Positions 8,525 through 16,824 are shown, numbered from the stretch's first letter. The stretch: DNA of 24,678 bases from an uncultured Bacteroides sp. (GCF_902491285.1 NZ_CABUHK010000080.1:1-24678), one strand, 5' to 3'. Numbers and translations: made by a program. Notes: generated by a model from the letters alone, not told the origin.

Positions 8525-9037
8525 ATGAGAGAACGAACAACAGAGGCAAATAACCCTATTGAGCAAGAGTTCTTGTCGGTCATCCGCGAATACGAGCGGG
8601 TTATCTACAAAGTGTGCTATCTGTATGCCAATCCCAACGCTCCGCTCAATGATCTCTATCAGGACGTGATACTGAACCTTTGGAAAGCTTTTCCTAAATT
8701 CAGAAAAGAATGTAAAATCTCTACATGGATTTACCGCATTTCCCTCAACACCTGTATCAGCTTCTATCGAAAAGAAAAGAATGTACCAGAAATAGTCAGC
8801 CTTACCCAGGAAATAGACTGGACAGTCGAAGCTCACGATCCGCTCAATGAAATGCTGAGGCAGCTCTACCGGATGATTAACCAATTGGGACAACTCGATA
8901 AATCAATTATCCTACTCTATCTCGAAGATAAAAGCTATGAGGAAATCGCAGAAATCACCGGACTAACCGTGACGAACGTAGCGACCAAGCTAAGTCGTAT
9001 CAAGGACAAACTTAAAAGAATGAAAAAGGAGGAATAA
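8525..9037 (+). CDS. ECF-type RNA polymerase sigma factor
   Basis: A 170-residue sigma-70 family protein with only regions 2 and 4, the ECF layout. Region 2 spans about 14-85 and includes the core-binding and -10 recognition stretch (LYQDVILNLWKAF, then ISTWIYRISLNTCISFYRK). Region 4 spans about 112-168 and has the helix-turn-helix YEEIAEITGLTVTNVATKLSRIK. The linker is short, without a C-terminal extension. The gene is fourth in the operon, 14 bp after the MetH activator, and 5 bp before a membrane protein that is a candidate anti-sigma partner. It is not next to SusC/SusD or FecR genes, so it is not the usual Bacteroides polysaccharide-uptake sigma pair. Target promoters are unknown. Confidence 0.92.
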   Translation: MRERTTEANNPIEQEFLSVIREYERVIYKVCYLYANPNAPLNDLYQDVILNLWKAFPKFRKECKISTWIYRISLNTCISFYRKEKNVPEIVSLTQEIDWTVEAHDPLNEMLRQLYRMINQLGQLDKSIILLYLEDKSYEEIAEITGLTVTNVATKLSRIKDKLKRMKKEE

Positions 9038-9042
9038 GATAT

Positions 9043-9618
9043 ATGGAACTGGAAGAACTGAAAAAATCCTGGAATGTACTTGATGAGCACTTAAAAGACA
9101 AGGAGCTTATCAAGGAAGAAGAACTTTCGAAGCTGATAGCACATGCCGACAAAGGTATCCATGCTATTGCCAGCCTGAATATCAAGCTGATCCTGATTTC
9201 CCTGCCGGTATTAATCTTGTTTTTAGCGGAAGTACTGTTACATAACCGGTTGAATCCGATCTATATCATTATTCTCCTTGCCTGGATTCCGGCACTTTGC
9301 TGGGACATCATCACCACCCGTTTTCTCCAACGGACTCAAATAGACGAAATGCCTCTTGTAGAAGTGGTAGGACGTGTCAACCGTATTCATCGGTGGACTA
9401 TCAGAGAACGGTTGTTTGCCATTGCTTTTCTTCTGATACTGGCCATACTTTCATTTATCTACTGGCAAGTGTGGCAATACGGAATAGGGATGATGCTCTT
9501 TTTCTTCCTGTTATGGGGTGGCGGACTCGGACTGATCCTATGGATTTATCGTAAGAAGTTCTTGAACCGCATCCATGAAATCAAAAAGAACCTAAGTGAA
9601 TTAAATGAACTGATATAG
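9043..9618 (+). CDS. Four-helix membrane protein, candidate sigma-factor regulator
   Basis: I do not recognise a named family. The 191-residue protein has a charged N-terminal segment (1-40, starting MELEELKKSWNVLDEHLKDK), four predicted membrane helices at about 46-66, 72-90, 123-143 and 147-169, and a charged C-terminal tail (170-191). The N-terminal pattern ELKxxWxxLxExL occurs, from memory, in Bacteroidetes membrane proteins encoded just after ECF sigma genes. That and the 5-bp gap suggest it holds the sigma factor at the membrane. It lacks the HxxxCxxC motif of zinc anti-sigma proteins and has no periplasmic domain of note, so the role remains an inference. Confidence 0.75.
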   Translation: MELEELKKSWNVLDEHLKDKELIKEEELSKLIAHADKGIHAIASLNIKLILISLPVLILFLAEVLLHNRLNPIYIIILLAWIPALCWDIITTRFLQRTQIDEMPLVEVVGRVNRIHRWTIRERLFAIAFLLILAILSFIYWQVWQYGIGMMLFFFLLWGGGLGLILWIYRKKFLNRIHEIKKNLSELNELI

Positions 9619-9655
9619 AAAATACAATCTAAAATATACTAACTAAAAAGTCAGC

Positions 9656-10822
9656 ATGTTACAACGCTTATTCATATTCCTGTTATTAGTACTGATTCTA
9701 CCGGATATTTACCTGTATCTCCGGTTTATCGTTCAGCTCACAGCAAAGCGGTGGTTGCGAATCCTCTATTGGCTACCGAGTGTCCTTTTAATTGCGGGGT
9801 TGCTATACCTGGTGTTTTTCGCTAACAATCCGTTTTCCGAAAGCCATACACGGGATATCGGATGGTTCTCCATCTTCTTTTTCCTGTTTGCAGCTCCCAA
9901 ACTATTATTGGCTCTCTGCACCGTTGTCGGAATACCTTTCCATAAATGGCTCCGGATGCCACGTACCCCGTTCATATGTACTGGATTAACATTAGCCGTC
10001 CTCAGTATTTTCATGATTCTCTACGGCTCTTTCATCGGACGGAGCCGGTTTGAAGTCAAAGAAGTCACCTACTCCTCTTCCCGGCTTCCCCAAGCCTTTG
10101 ACGGATACCGTATTGTACAGCTTTCGGACTTGCATATCGGTAGCTGGATAGGAAATGCTTCCGCTATCGAAAGAATGGTGAATCTGGTGAACGCCCAACA
10201 GCCTGACCTTATCGTCTTCACCGGAGACTTGGTAAACCACCGTGCGGTGGAGTTAGATGGTTTTCAAGAGATTCTCGCACGGTTGAAAGCCAAAGACGGT
10301 GTTTATTCCATATTGGGAAACCACGATTATGGCCCCTACTTTCGTTGGAAAAACAAGCAGGAACAGGATGACAATCTGATTGACTTAGAGCAAAGGCAGG
10401 CAGCTATGGGATGGAAATTACTAAATAACTCACATACATTCCTGATTCAAGGAAATGACAGCATCGCACTTATCGGAGTCGAAAACGAAGGCGAACCGCC
10501 TTTCTCCCAACACGGTGATCTCGCCGGAGCAAAGGCCGGTACTGAAGACATGTTTCAAATATTGCTAAGCCACAACCCTACGCATTGGAGACGGGAAGTA
10601 CTTCCCAAATCGAACGTAGACTTAATGCTGGCAGGGCATACCCATGCCATGCAACTTCAATTCGGAGACTATTCTCCTTCCGTTTACATCTACCCCGAAT
10701 GGGGTGGAATGTATCTGGAAGGTACACGCGGTTTATATGTCAATGTAGGGATCGGTTATGTAGGATTACCTTTCCGCTTCGGCGCATGGCCGGAAATAAC
10801 GGTGCTTACCCTACGACGGTAA
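9656..10822 (+). CDS. Membrane-anchored metallophosphoesterase (YkuE-like)
   Basis: A 388-residue protein with four N-terminal membrane helices (about 4-24, 36-56, 69-92, 107-125) and a calcineurin-like phosphoesterase domain. The di-metal motifs are LSDLHIG (Asp158, His160), FTGDLVNH, LGNHDYG, a histidine in LSHNPTH, and AGHTHAMQ. The YkuE/LpxH-like arrangement suggests a phosphoester of a lipid or membrane-associated molecule as substrate, but nothing in the sequence names it. The catalytic domain probably faces the periplasm, as judged from four preceding helices if the N-terminus is also outside; this is uncertain. It is the last gene of the operon, 37 bp after the membrane protein. Its end overlaps the 3' end of sbcC on the other strand by 17 bp. 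Confidence 0.88.
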   Translation: MLQRLFIFLLLVLILPDIYLYLRFIVQLTAKRWLRILYWLPSVLLIAGLLYLVFFANNPFSESHTRDIGWFSIFFFLFAAPKLLLALCTVVGIPFHKWLRMPRTPFICTGLTLAVLSIFMILYGSFIGRSRFEVKEVTYSSSRLPQAFDGYRIVQLSDLHIGSWIGNASAIERMVNLVNAQQPDLIVFTGDLVNHRAVELDGFQEILARLKAKDGVYSILGNHDYGPYFRWKNKQEQDDNLIDLEQRQAAMGWKLLNNSHTFLIQGNDSIALIGVENEGEPPFSQHGDLAGAKAGTEDMFQILLSHNPTHWRREVLPKSNVDLMLAGHTHAMQLQFGDYSPSVYIYPEWGGMYLEGTRGLYVNVGIGYVGLPFRFGAWPEITVLTLRR

Positions 10823-10826
10823 GCAC
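10802..10826. terminator. Hairpin in the metallophosphoesterase/sbcC overlap
   Basis: gtgcttacc (10802-10810) and ggtaagcac (10818-10826) are perfect 9-bp arms around the 7-nt loop ctacgac. The sbcC stop (10806-10808) is in the left arm and the metallophosphoesterase stop (10820-10822) is in the right arm. Only short T-rich sequence follows on the plus strand (acttttcc), so termination strength is uncertain. Confidence 0.5.
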
Positions 10827-13673
10827 ACTTTTCCCATTCACTTTCTTATGTACCTGCACCTGGACGGAAATCCGTTCACTCATTTCTTGTACATGAGAAA
10901 TGACTCCAATCTTTCTTCCCTGCATTTGCAGTTGTTCCAAAGCTTCCATAGCTGTCCGCAGGCTTTCCGCATCCAAAGAGCCGAATCCTTCATCAATAAA
11001 AAGGGATTCCACTTTCAGATTATTACTGGATAAAGAAGACAGTCCTAACGCCAATGCCAGGGAAATCAAGAATGATTCGCCCCCGGAAAGGGAATAAACA
11101 GTCCGCACCTCATCGCACATATCACAGTCAATGACCTGAAGCGCCAACGTACCGGGAACCTGCTGCAATTTATAGCGTTTAGAAAGGTAAGACAAATGCT
11201 TGTTGGCATGAAGCAGCAGCAGATTCAAAGTATAACTTTGCGCGATAATCTTAAACTTCGCTCCGTCTGCACTTCCAATCAGCTTATTAAGTTTCGCCCA
11301 TCGCTCGGCAACTGATTGTTTCTCCACCAGTTCTTTAGCAATCATTTCCACCGTTGCCTTATTCTTGACCTGTTGCAGCAAACGGGCTTCAATAGTAGAA
11401 AGACTTCGTTCCGTATTCAGATTTTCTTCCTGTTGCTTCCTGATCGTTTCAGGAAGTTGTTCGGGAAATTCAATCTGTTTACATTGTTCTTGTAACTCTT
11501 CAACAGCCAAAGCAATCTGTTTCATTTCTCCATGCAAGCCTGAAAGACAGTTTTGCACAGTTTCTACTTCTTTACGCGCTTGATCCAAAGCAAGGTTCAG
11601 TTCTTTCTCCTTTCTCGCCACGGCTGCTTCCGCTTCGTCCGCACTCTTTCCTTTTAACAAGACCGAACGTTCTTGACGAAGAGCATCCAATGTTTTCTCT
11701 ATTGTAGCAAATCGTTTCTGCTCGGAATTGGCTACATTTTGCAAAGTAGCCAATTGCTCCTTGGCAGACGAGACTTTCTGCATTGCCAAACGGCAGAAAG
11801 AGACATTTTCACGCAGAGCCTCACAATGAGCACGCATCTTTTTAACCGCTTCGTCACAGTGTTGCCATTCCGCATAAAGACCGCGATATTCCAGAATCAG
11901 CTTTGCCAGTTCTTCCAGGCGATGCCATATCTGTTCTTCGCTGCCCGCGTCAAAACCTTCTTTCTGTAATACAGCCAATTGTTCGCACACCTGCCTTTCA
12001 ATTGTCTTTTGATGTGCCAAATCACGTTGTAAAGCGATAGTCCGATTGTTTATCTGCTGGCAAGCCGTTGCCGCCACATTATATTCCTGTTCAATATTCC
12101 GGAAAAGAGTATCCACTACCCCTTGCTCCCGATGATAAGGATGCGATGTACTGCCACAAACCGGACAAGCTTCACCTTCCTGCAATTGCTGACGCAAAGC
12201 CTTCACATCTCTCCCAACCGCCATACGTGCATTTTCATAAAGCCGCTGAACAGTTTTTAACGTACTCTCTTGCTCTGCTAGTTGCTTTAAACAACCTGCC
12301 GTCTCTTTCTCTAATCTTTCAATTTCTGTTTTCGCTTTTGCCTTCGTTTCAGTAAGTTGCCGGATATTCTGCTGACGCGTCCATTCTTTCTGCAACTTCA
12401 CCTGCTCTTCCGCCAATGACGGATAACCAAAAGAATTTAATCGCTCCAAGCGTTCTTCGTTTGCCTTTATTCCAATAGTTAATTTTTCTTCTTCCTGCCG
12501 CAAGATTATTTCCACTTGTTCAAGTTGCAAAGGCTCTTCCACTCCTGTATGATTCAACAAGCGATTCAAGGACTGATAAGATGATTGCAAGTGCTCCGTA
12601 GCCGTCCGCATCTTCTTCTCTTGTCCGGTCACTTGGTCGCAGGCTGCTTGTAACATCTGTTTCGCCTGTACATATCCGTCTTGCTGCGATTGTATCTGCA
12701 CATCCAACTGACGCGCTTTCTTCAAATCCGGTTGTATAGCTTCCCATTGAGCCTTAAAATGCAACAGCCCTTCTTCTTGTGAAACAAGCCTTTCCATAGC
12801 CCCTTTCAACTTCACCTGCTTCCCTTGTTCTTCTGTTTGTTTCTTCTTCCGAAGTTCCTCCTGCATTTTTAATGAACGGACAACATTTAGTTGCGTATTC
12901 TGCTCTGCCAGCAATTTAATCCCCGCAGCACGCTTTTCAACCAATATTTTTTTTTCTTTCTGTAAGGCAAGCAATTCTTCTTCCGGTATCAGTTCAATCA
13001 CACTCATTCTATTATGAATCAAAGCGACCTCTTCCTGTGCCGCCTTATTCCGAGCAAATATCTCTTGAGAGATTTGCGAATAAACGGCTGTCCCCGTCAG
13101 TTTTTCAAGCAATTCTGCTTTTGCAGCTCCTTTCGACTTCAAAAAGGTGGCAAAATCATTCTGAGCCAGCAGTACGGTACGGGTAAACTGCTCATACGTC
13201 AGACCGATTAACTCGACCAATTGAGCCAACAGTTCTTTCTTAGTACCTTGAAACTCTTTCTCCGTGTCCAAGTCTTTCACTTCCAATGCCTGTGGTTGCA
13301 AAGAACCGCTCACCTTATTTCTTGTCCGTCTCACCGACCAATGAGAACGGTAACGATGACCGTCTATCCCTAAAAAATCAACCTCCGCATAGCCGTCACC
13401 CGTTCCGCGGCGCAGCAGATTCCTGACATCGGACTGGTTTATCTGATTATCTCCTACGTCTGCCAAATTTACACTTTCTACCGAAGCGGCAAAACGGGGC
13501 GCTTTATCATATAATGCCAGACACAGTGCGTCCAACAAAGTAGATTTACCCGCCCCTGTAGCCCCCGAGATAGCAAATATTCCCGCAGATTGTAACGGTT
13601 CTGATGTAAAATCGACTTCCACAACTCCCTCTATCGAGGTCAAATTCTTTAATCGTATAGCTAATATTTTCAT
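10806..13673 (-). CDS. sbcC: Exonuclease subunit SbcC (Rad50-like ATPase)
   Basis: SbcC is the ATPase of the SbcCD nuclease, which cuts hairpins and DNA ends. The 955-residue protein has an N-terminal Walker A, GATGAGKST at 37-45, long coiled-coil stretches rich in Glu, Gln and Lys, a central zinc-hook CPVC at 503-506 flanked by coiled coil, and a C-terminal ABC signature LSGGES near 861 with Walker B LFIDEGFGSLD near 890. It is somewhat shorter than E. coli SbcC, mainly expected in the coiled coil. Its ATG overlaps the sbcD stop by 4 bp, so the two subunits are coupled. The 3' end overlaps the oppositely transcribed metallophosphoesterase gene by 17 bp. Confidence 0.95.
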   Translation of the reverse strand: MKILAIRLKNLTSIEGVVEVDFTSEPLQSAGIFAISGATGAGKSTLLDALCLALYDKAPRFAASVESVNLADVGDNQINQSDVRNLLRRGTGDGYAEVDFLGIDGHRYRSHWSVRRTRNKVSGSLQPQALEVKDLDTEKEFQGTKKELLAQLVELIGLTYEQFTRTVLLAQNDFATFLKSKGAAKAELLEKLTGTAVYSQISQEIFARNKAAQEEVALIHNRMSVIELIPEEELLALQKEKKILVEKRAAGIKLLAEQNTQLNVVRSLKMQEELRKKKQTEEQGKQVKLKGAMERLVSQEEGLLHFKAQWEAIQPDLKKARQLDVQIQSQQDGYVQAKQMLQAACDQVTGQEKKMRTATEHLQSSYQSLNRLLNHTGVEEPLQLEQVEIILRQEEEKLTIGIKANEERLERLNSFGYPSLAEEQVKLQKEWTRQQNIRQLTETKAKAKTEIERLEKETAGCLKQLAEQESTLKTVQRLYENARMAVGRDVKALRQQLQEGEACPVCGSTSHPYHREQGVVDTLFRNIEQEYNVAATACQQINNRTIALQRDLAHQKTIERQVCEQLAVLQKEGFDAGSEEQIWHRLEELAKLILEYRGLYAEWQHCDEAVKKMRAHCEALRENVSFCRLAMQKVSSAKEQLATLQNVANSEQKRFATIEKTLDALRQERSVLLKGKSADEAEAAVARKEKELNLALDQARKEVETVQNCLSGLHGEMKQIALAVEELQEQCKQIEFPEQLPETIRKQQEENLNTERSLSTIEARLLQQVKNKATVEMIAKELVEKQSVAERWAKLNKLIGSADGAKFKIIAQSYTLNLLLLHANKHLSYLSKRYKLQQVPGTLALQVIDCDMCDEVRTVYSLSGGESFLISLALALGLSSLSSNNLKVESLFIDEGFGSLDAESLRTAMEALEQLQMQGRKIGVISHVQEMSERISVQVQVHKKVNGKSVLTVVG

Positions 13674-14923
13674 CCTTCATTCTCCTCTTCTTTACGGGTG
13701 GCAGCCAAATAGGCTTCTTGAAACAGTTCGGTCAACTCTTCCGGCATTTCCGCCTGATAAATCTTCTCAAATGCAGATTGTGCAATCTGTAAGGGAGACA
13801 TCTCATGCAGTCCTCTTTTCCAATCCGCCTCCTCTTTTTCTATACTTCCCTCATCACCACGATAAGTGGAAACAATACGTGCCAACCGGTAGTTTTTATC
13901 TGCCAGTGCCTCCTCTATTTCCTGCCGGAGCATAGGTTCCGGCTCTTCCAACAACACTTTTACTTCCAGATAAGGAGCCATGCCCTCTACTGCCGGCAGT
14001 TCTTTCAATGCTTCCAGCACAACTTCCGGCAATGCCGGTTTTCCACCCGGCACGCTTACCAAAGGTATTGACTTCGGACATTCGAGCCGTTCAATACCTA
14101 CCGCACAACCATCATCAAAAGTCACCATCACCACTCCATGACGATAATGCTTCTCCGCAAAAGACATCGGGATAGGGCTTCCTGCATAACGTACATTCTC
14201 CCGGCCGGATACCCGCTGGGCTTTATGAATATGCCCCAATGCCGTATAGGCTATCTGTTCAGAAAACGCATCCGGCGACACACATTCCAAACCTCCAATT
14301 ACCGTACGTTCACTATAATCTTTCTCTGCAATCTCCGAACCGGTAGCCTGCAAATGGCCGATGGCAAGAATCGACTGATTTGCTTTTCTCCTCTTCCACA
14401 ACCTTTGCAAGAGCTGCGTATAAAGTTCACGTACTCCTTCCGCATACTGATTGCCTTCCGTCCGCACTGCCGGATAATCTCCTTGCCGCAAGAAAGGGAC
14501 AGCCATGCAAAGCAATTCAACTTCCCCCATCCGGTTTTTCAGTTCCACGCACAGATGATCGTAATCTATTTCTCCGCCTTCCAGTTTGCGCACTACTCCT
14601 CTGACTTCTGTCCTCATAGCCTGCAATAAAGGCAGAGGAGCTTCCAGACGTGCCGCCGAATCATGATTACCGGCAACAATCACTATTTGCAAGTTCGGAT
14701 TCTCAGCCGTCACCCGGTAAATAAAACGGTAATACATACTTTGGGATGCAGCCGAAGGATTGGAGACATCAAAAACATCCCCGGCTATAATCAATACATC
14801 AATCTCTTTCCGACAAATTTCTTCTGCCAGCCAATTCAGAAATGCTTCGTGTTCTTCAGTACGGTCATAGCCGAAGAAAGTTTGTCCCAAATGCCAGTCA
14901 GCGGTATGTAATATACGTATCAT
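13670..14923 (-). CDS. sbcD: Exonuclease subunit SbcD (Mre11-like nuclease)
   Basis: SbcD is the Mn-dependent nuclease partner of SbcC. From the chosen ATG it has 417 residues, with phosphoesterase motifs in order: HTADWHLG (Asp9, His11), AGDVFD (Asp49), GNHDS near 85, GHLQATG and GHIHKA. The C-terminal third is the usual capping and SbcC-binding region. The frame stays open to a TTG at 14962, giving 13 extra residues, but that codon lies upstream of the -7 element at 14949-14956. The ATG at 14921-14923, starting MIRILHTADWH, matches family starts. Translation is coupled to sbcC through a 4-bp overlap. Confidence 0.95.
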   Translation of the reverse strand: MIRILHTADWHLGQTFFGYDRTEEHEAFLNWLAEEICRKEIDVLIIAGDVFDVSNPSAASQSMYYRFIYRVTAENPNLQIVIVAGNHDSAARLEAPLPLLQAMRTEVRGVVRKLEGGEIDYDHLCVELKNRMGEVELLCMAVPFLRQGDYPAVRTEGNQYAEGVRELYTQLLQRLWKRRKANQSILAIGHLQATGSEIAEKDYSERTVIGGLECVSPDAFSEQIAYTALGHIHKAQRVSGRENVRYAGSPIPMSFAEKHYRHGVVMVTFDDGCAVGIERLECPKSIPLVSVPGGKPALPEVVLEALKELPAVEGMAPYLEVKVLLEEPEPMLRQEIEEALADKNYRLARIVSTYRGDEGSIEKEEADWKRGLHEMSPLQIAQSAFEKIYQAEMPEELTELFQEAYLAATRKEEENEG

Positions 14924-14948
14924 AATTTTGTATTCATCTTTAAAGAAG

Positions 14949-14956
14949 CAAAAATA
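14949..14956 (-). promoter_or_regulatory. -7 promoter element of sbcDC
   Basis: On the minus strand this reads TATTTTTG, matching TAnnTTTG. It is 25 nt upstream of the sbcD ATG at 14923. No convincing -33 TTTG was found. It sets the lower limit for the start of sbcD and excludes the TTG at 14962. Confidence 0.5.
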
Positions 14957-15010
14957 ATACAATCAAAAAGATTATATGGCATCTGCATCCCTTTTTTACC
15001 AATAATCATG

Positions 15011-15018
15011 TATATTTG
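15011..15018 (+). promoter_or_regulatory. -7 promoter element of plsC
   Basis: TATATTTG matches TAnnTTTG exactly, 20 nt before the plsC ATG at 15039. A T-run at 14992-14997 is roughly in -33 position but is not a clear TTTG. This promoter is divergent from that of sbcDC, with about 55 bp between the two -7 elements. Confidence 0.6.
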
Positions 15019-15038
15019 CAACATTAAAATCCAGCCCT

Positions 15039-15797
15039 ATGAAGATACTTTATTATATTTATCAGATTTGCATTGCTTTGCCTATTTTATTAGTGTTGAC
15101 TATCCTCACGGCAATCGTCACTATAGCAGGTTCCCTCTTGGGTGGAGCCCACTTCTGGGGATATTATCCGGGAAAGATATGGTCACAATTAATTTGTCTT
15201 TTCCTGTTGATTCCCGTAAAGATTCACGGGCGTGAGAAACTGCATGACAAGACTTCCTATATTTTCGTTCCTAATCATCAAGGTTCATTCGACATATTCC
15301 TTATCTATGGGTTCATTGGAAGAAACTTTAAGTGGATGATGAAAAAGAGCCTGCGCAAACTGCCGTTCGTCGGAAAGGCTTGTGAAAGTGCAGGGCATAT
15401 TTTTGTTGATCGTTCCGGTCCCAAAAAAGTATTGGAGACTATCCGGCAAGCCAAAGAGTCTTTGAAAGACGGAGTTTCGTTAGTAGTTTTCCCGGAAGGG
15501 GCACGTACTTTCACAGGACATATGGGGTATTTCAAAAAAGGAGCTTTCCAGTTGGCTGACGATTTACAGTTGGCAGTGGTTCCTGTCACTATTGACGGTT
15601 CTTTTGAAATTCTGCCGCGTACAGGCAAGTGGATACACCGCCACCGCATGATTCTGACAATTCATGACCCTATTCCGCCTAAGGGAAAAGGTATGGAGAA
15701 TATCAAAGCAACTATGACGGAAGCCTATGCCGCGGTTGAAAGCGCACTTCCCGAGAAATATAAAGGCATGGTGAAAAACGAAGATCAAGATAGGTAG
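15039..15797 (+). CDS. plsC: 1-acyl-sn-glycerol-3-phosphate acyltransferase family protein
   Basis: A 252-residue PlsC-type acyltransferase, which makes phosphatidic acid from lysophosphatidic acid at the inner membrane. It has an N-terminal membrane segment at about 5-34 and the catalytic NHxxxxD motif NHQGSFD with His80 and Asp85. The second conserved block is FPEGARTFTG, where the family usually has EGTR, so Ala replaces Thr, a common variant. The fourth block PVTIDGSFEI follows. Length fits the family. The acceptor could be another lysolipid, since Bacteroides carry several PlsC paralogues, including ones for ornithine or glycine lipids. It is a single gene ended by a strong hairpin. Confidence 0.88.
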   Translation: MKILYYIYQICIALPILLVLTILTAIVTIAGSLLGGAHFWGYYPGKIWSQLICLFLLIPVKIHGREKLHDKTSYIFVPNHQGSFDIFLIYGFIGRNFKWMMKKSLRKLPFVGKACESAGHIFVDRSGPKKVLETIRQAKESLKDGVSLVVFPEGARTFTGHMGYFKKGAFQLADDLQLAVVPVTIDGSFEILPRTGKWIHRHRMILTIHDPIPPKGKGMENIKATMTEAYAAVESALPEKYKGMVKNEDQDR

Positions 15798-15837
15798 TGC
15801 CAATACGGACTCCTCAATTGACACTCTATTAATCAGA

Positions 15838-15900
15838 CAGAACCGAATAAAAAGAAAACGGCTATTTTGATAAATGCCGTTTTCTTTTTATTCGGTTCTG
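15838..15900. terminator. Long perfect-stem bidirectional terminator between plsC and the lipoprotein gene
   Basis: Arms 15838-15862 and 15876-15900 are perfectly complementary over 25 bp, with the 13-nt loop tattttgataaat. Each arm carries an A- or T-rich inner part (ttctttttatt in the right arm), so either strand can give a stem plus U-rich segment. It lies 40 bp after plsC and 31 bp after the stop of the convergent lipoprotein gene. Confidence 0.75.
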
Positions 15901-15931
15901 CCACACAAAACACATCCAAAAGGCTCAAGGG

Positions 15932-16666
15932 TTACTTATTGGTTGTAGTATTTTGTTCCAATCGTTGATGTTCTTCTATCAATTTCATATTCTCTCTCGC
16001 TTTGGAAAGAAATTCCCGCACAAGTTTATTACTTTTAAAAGAATATGGAGCATCTTTTATAATATCATCTATCTGAGGAGTCATAACTGGATATGGTAAA
16101 GAGCTGCAAAGCATCATAAATACACTTGGCCCCAACACATTTTCATAATTTGTTGAAATAAAGTTTTTTACGTATTGATTCATTTCTTTCATCAATGAAT
16201 CTCCTTCTACTATCAACCGTGAATGTATTTCCTCCAAGTCACCACCGTCCATTACCATGCGGGTTTCTCTCTGTTCCAATTCACTTATGCTTTCTTCCAA
16301 CCGATTTCTTTTGTCGATAAACTCATACAATGCTGCATTCAAAGGAGTGCCCACTGCTTTCAGGTCTGTATTGCTGATAGTAACCTTGATTTTGCCATTT
16401 TCCAGCACTATTGGCATAATGCTTTCATTATCCATGTAAAGCGTCACCATCTGTACTGAGTCTATTTTCCCTTTCATTGAGAACAGGCCGTGTACCACTT
16501 CGGCAGAATCCAGCTTTATCCATTCACCATCGTTCAGGGATTTGAGATACAACATTTTTCCATCCAGACTATTCACTGAAGATGTTCCTTCAATCTTGTA
16601 CTTGCTGGTGCAAGAAGTCAGAAACGGAATCAAAAGTAAAAAAGGCAAAATTTTATTCACGTTCAT
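15932..16666 (-). CDS. DUF4369-like lipoprotein
   Basis: A 244-residue lipoprotein: the signal peptide MNVNKILPFLLLIPFLTSC ends in lipobox LTSC with Cys19. Residues after Cys19 (TSKYK) lack the acidic run used as a surface-export signal in Bacteroides, so it probably faces the periplasm. The domain at about 22-130 (IEGTSSVNSLDGKMLYL, then DSAEVVHGLFSMKGKID) looks like the DUF4369 module usually found at the N-terminus of Bacteroidales thiol-disulfide (TlpA-like) lipoproteins. No CxxC thioredoxin domain follows; the rest, about 110-244, is helical and charged. Function is unknown. By eye it is more AT-rich than its neighbours. It is transcribed divergently from the sulfatase maturase. Confidence 0.75.
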   Translation of the reverse strand: MNVNKILPFLLLIPFLTSCTSKYKIEGTSSVNSLDGKMLYLKSLNDGEWIKLDSAEVVHGLFSMKGKIDSVQMVTLYMDNESIMPIVLENGKIKVTISNTDLKAVGTPLNAALYEFIDKRNRLEESISELEQRETRMVMDGGDLEEIHSRLIVEGDSLMKEMNQYVKNFISTNYENVLGPSVFMMLCSSLPYPVMTPQIDDIIKDAPYSFKSNKLVREFLSKARENMKLIEEHQRLEQNTTTNK

Positions 16667-16688
16667 TTATTCATTAAAATTCTGAGTG

Positions 16689-16696
16689 CAAAGGTA
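16689..16696 (-). promoter_or_regulatory. -7 promoter element of the DUF4369-like lipoprotein
   Basis: On the minus strand this reads TACCTTTG, matching TAnnTTTG, 22 nt before the ATG at 16666. CTTG at 16713-16716 (minus strand) is a possible weak -33 element with short spacing. Confidence 0.5.
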
Positions 16697-16811
16697 CAAC
16701 TGATTCAGATTTCAAGGAAACATTTTATCAATATTTAAATCTTGTAAGACTCTTTTCTTTAATAATCCTTATAAACATACCTACAAGGGACTTTTTTTCA
16801 TTTAGTTTATC

Positions 16812-16819
16812 TAATTTTG
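16812..16819 (+). promoter_or_regulatory. -7 promoter element of the sulfatase maturase
   Basis: TAATTTTG matches TAnnTTTG. It ends only 5 nt before the ATG at 16825, so transcription from it would leave a leader of about 0-3 nt. A T-run at 16792-16798 may substitute for the -33 element. I found no alternative TAnnTTTG between 16720 and 16811. Confidence 0.5.
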
Positions 16820-16824
16820 TAGTC

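Noticed and set aside
8444..8893. 149-codon minus-strand frame over the sigma factor gene
   Set aside because: It is antisense to a clear sigma-70 gene and its sequence resembles no family; it is a shadow frame.
14138..14629. 163-codon plus-strand frame opposite sbcD
   Set aside because: Antisense to conserved SbcD nuclease motifs, with low-complexity translation and no regulatory signal.
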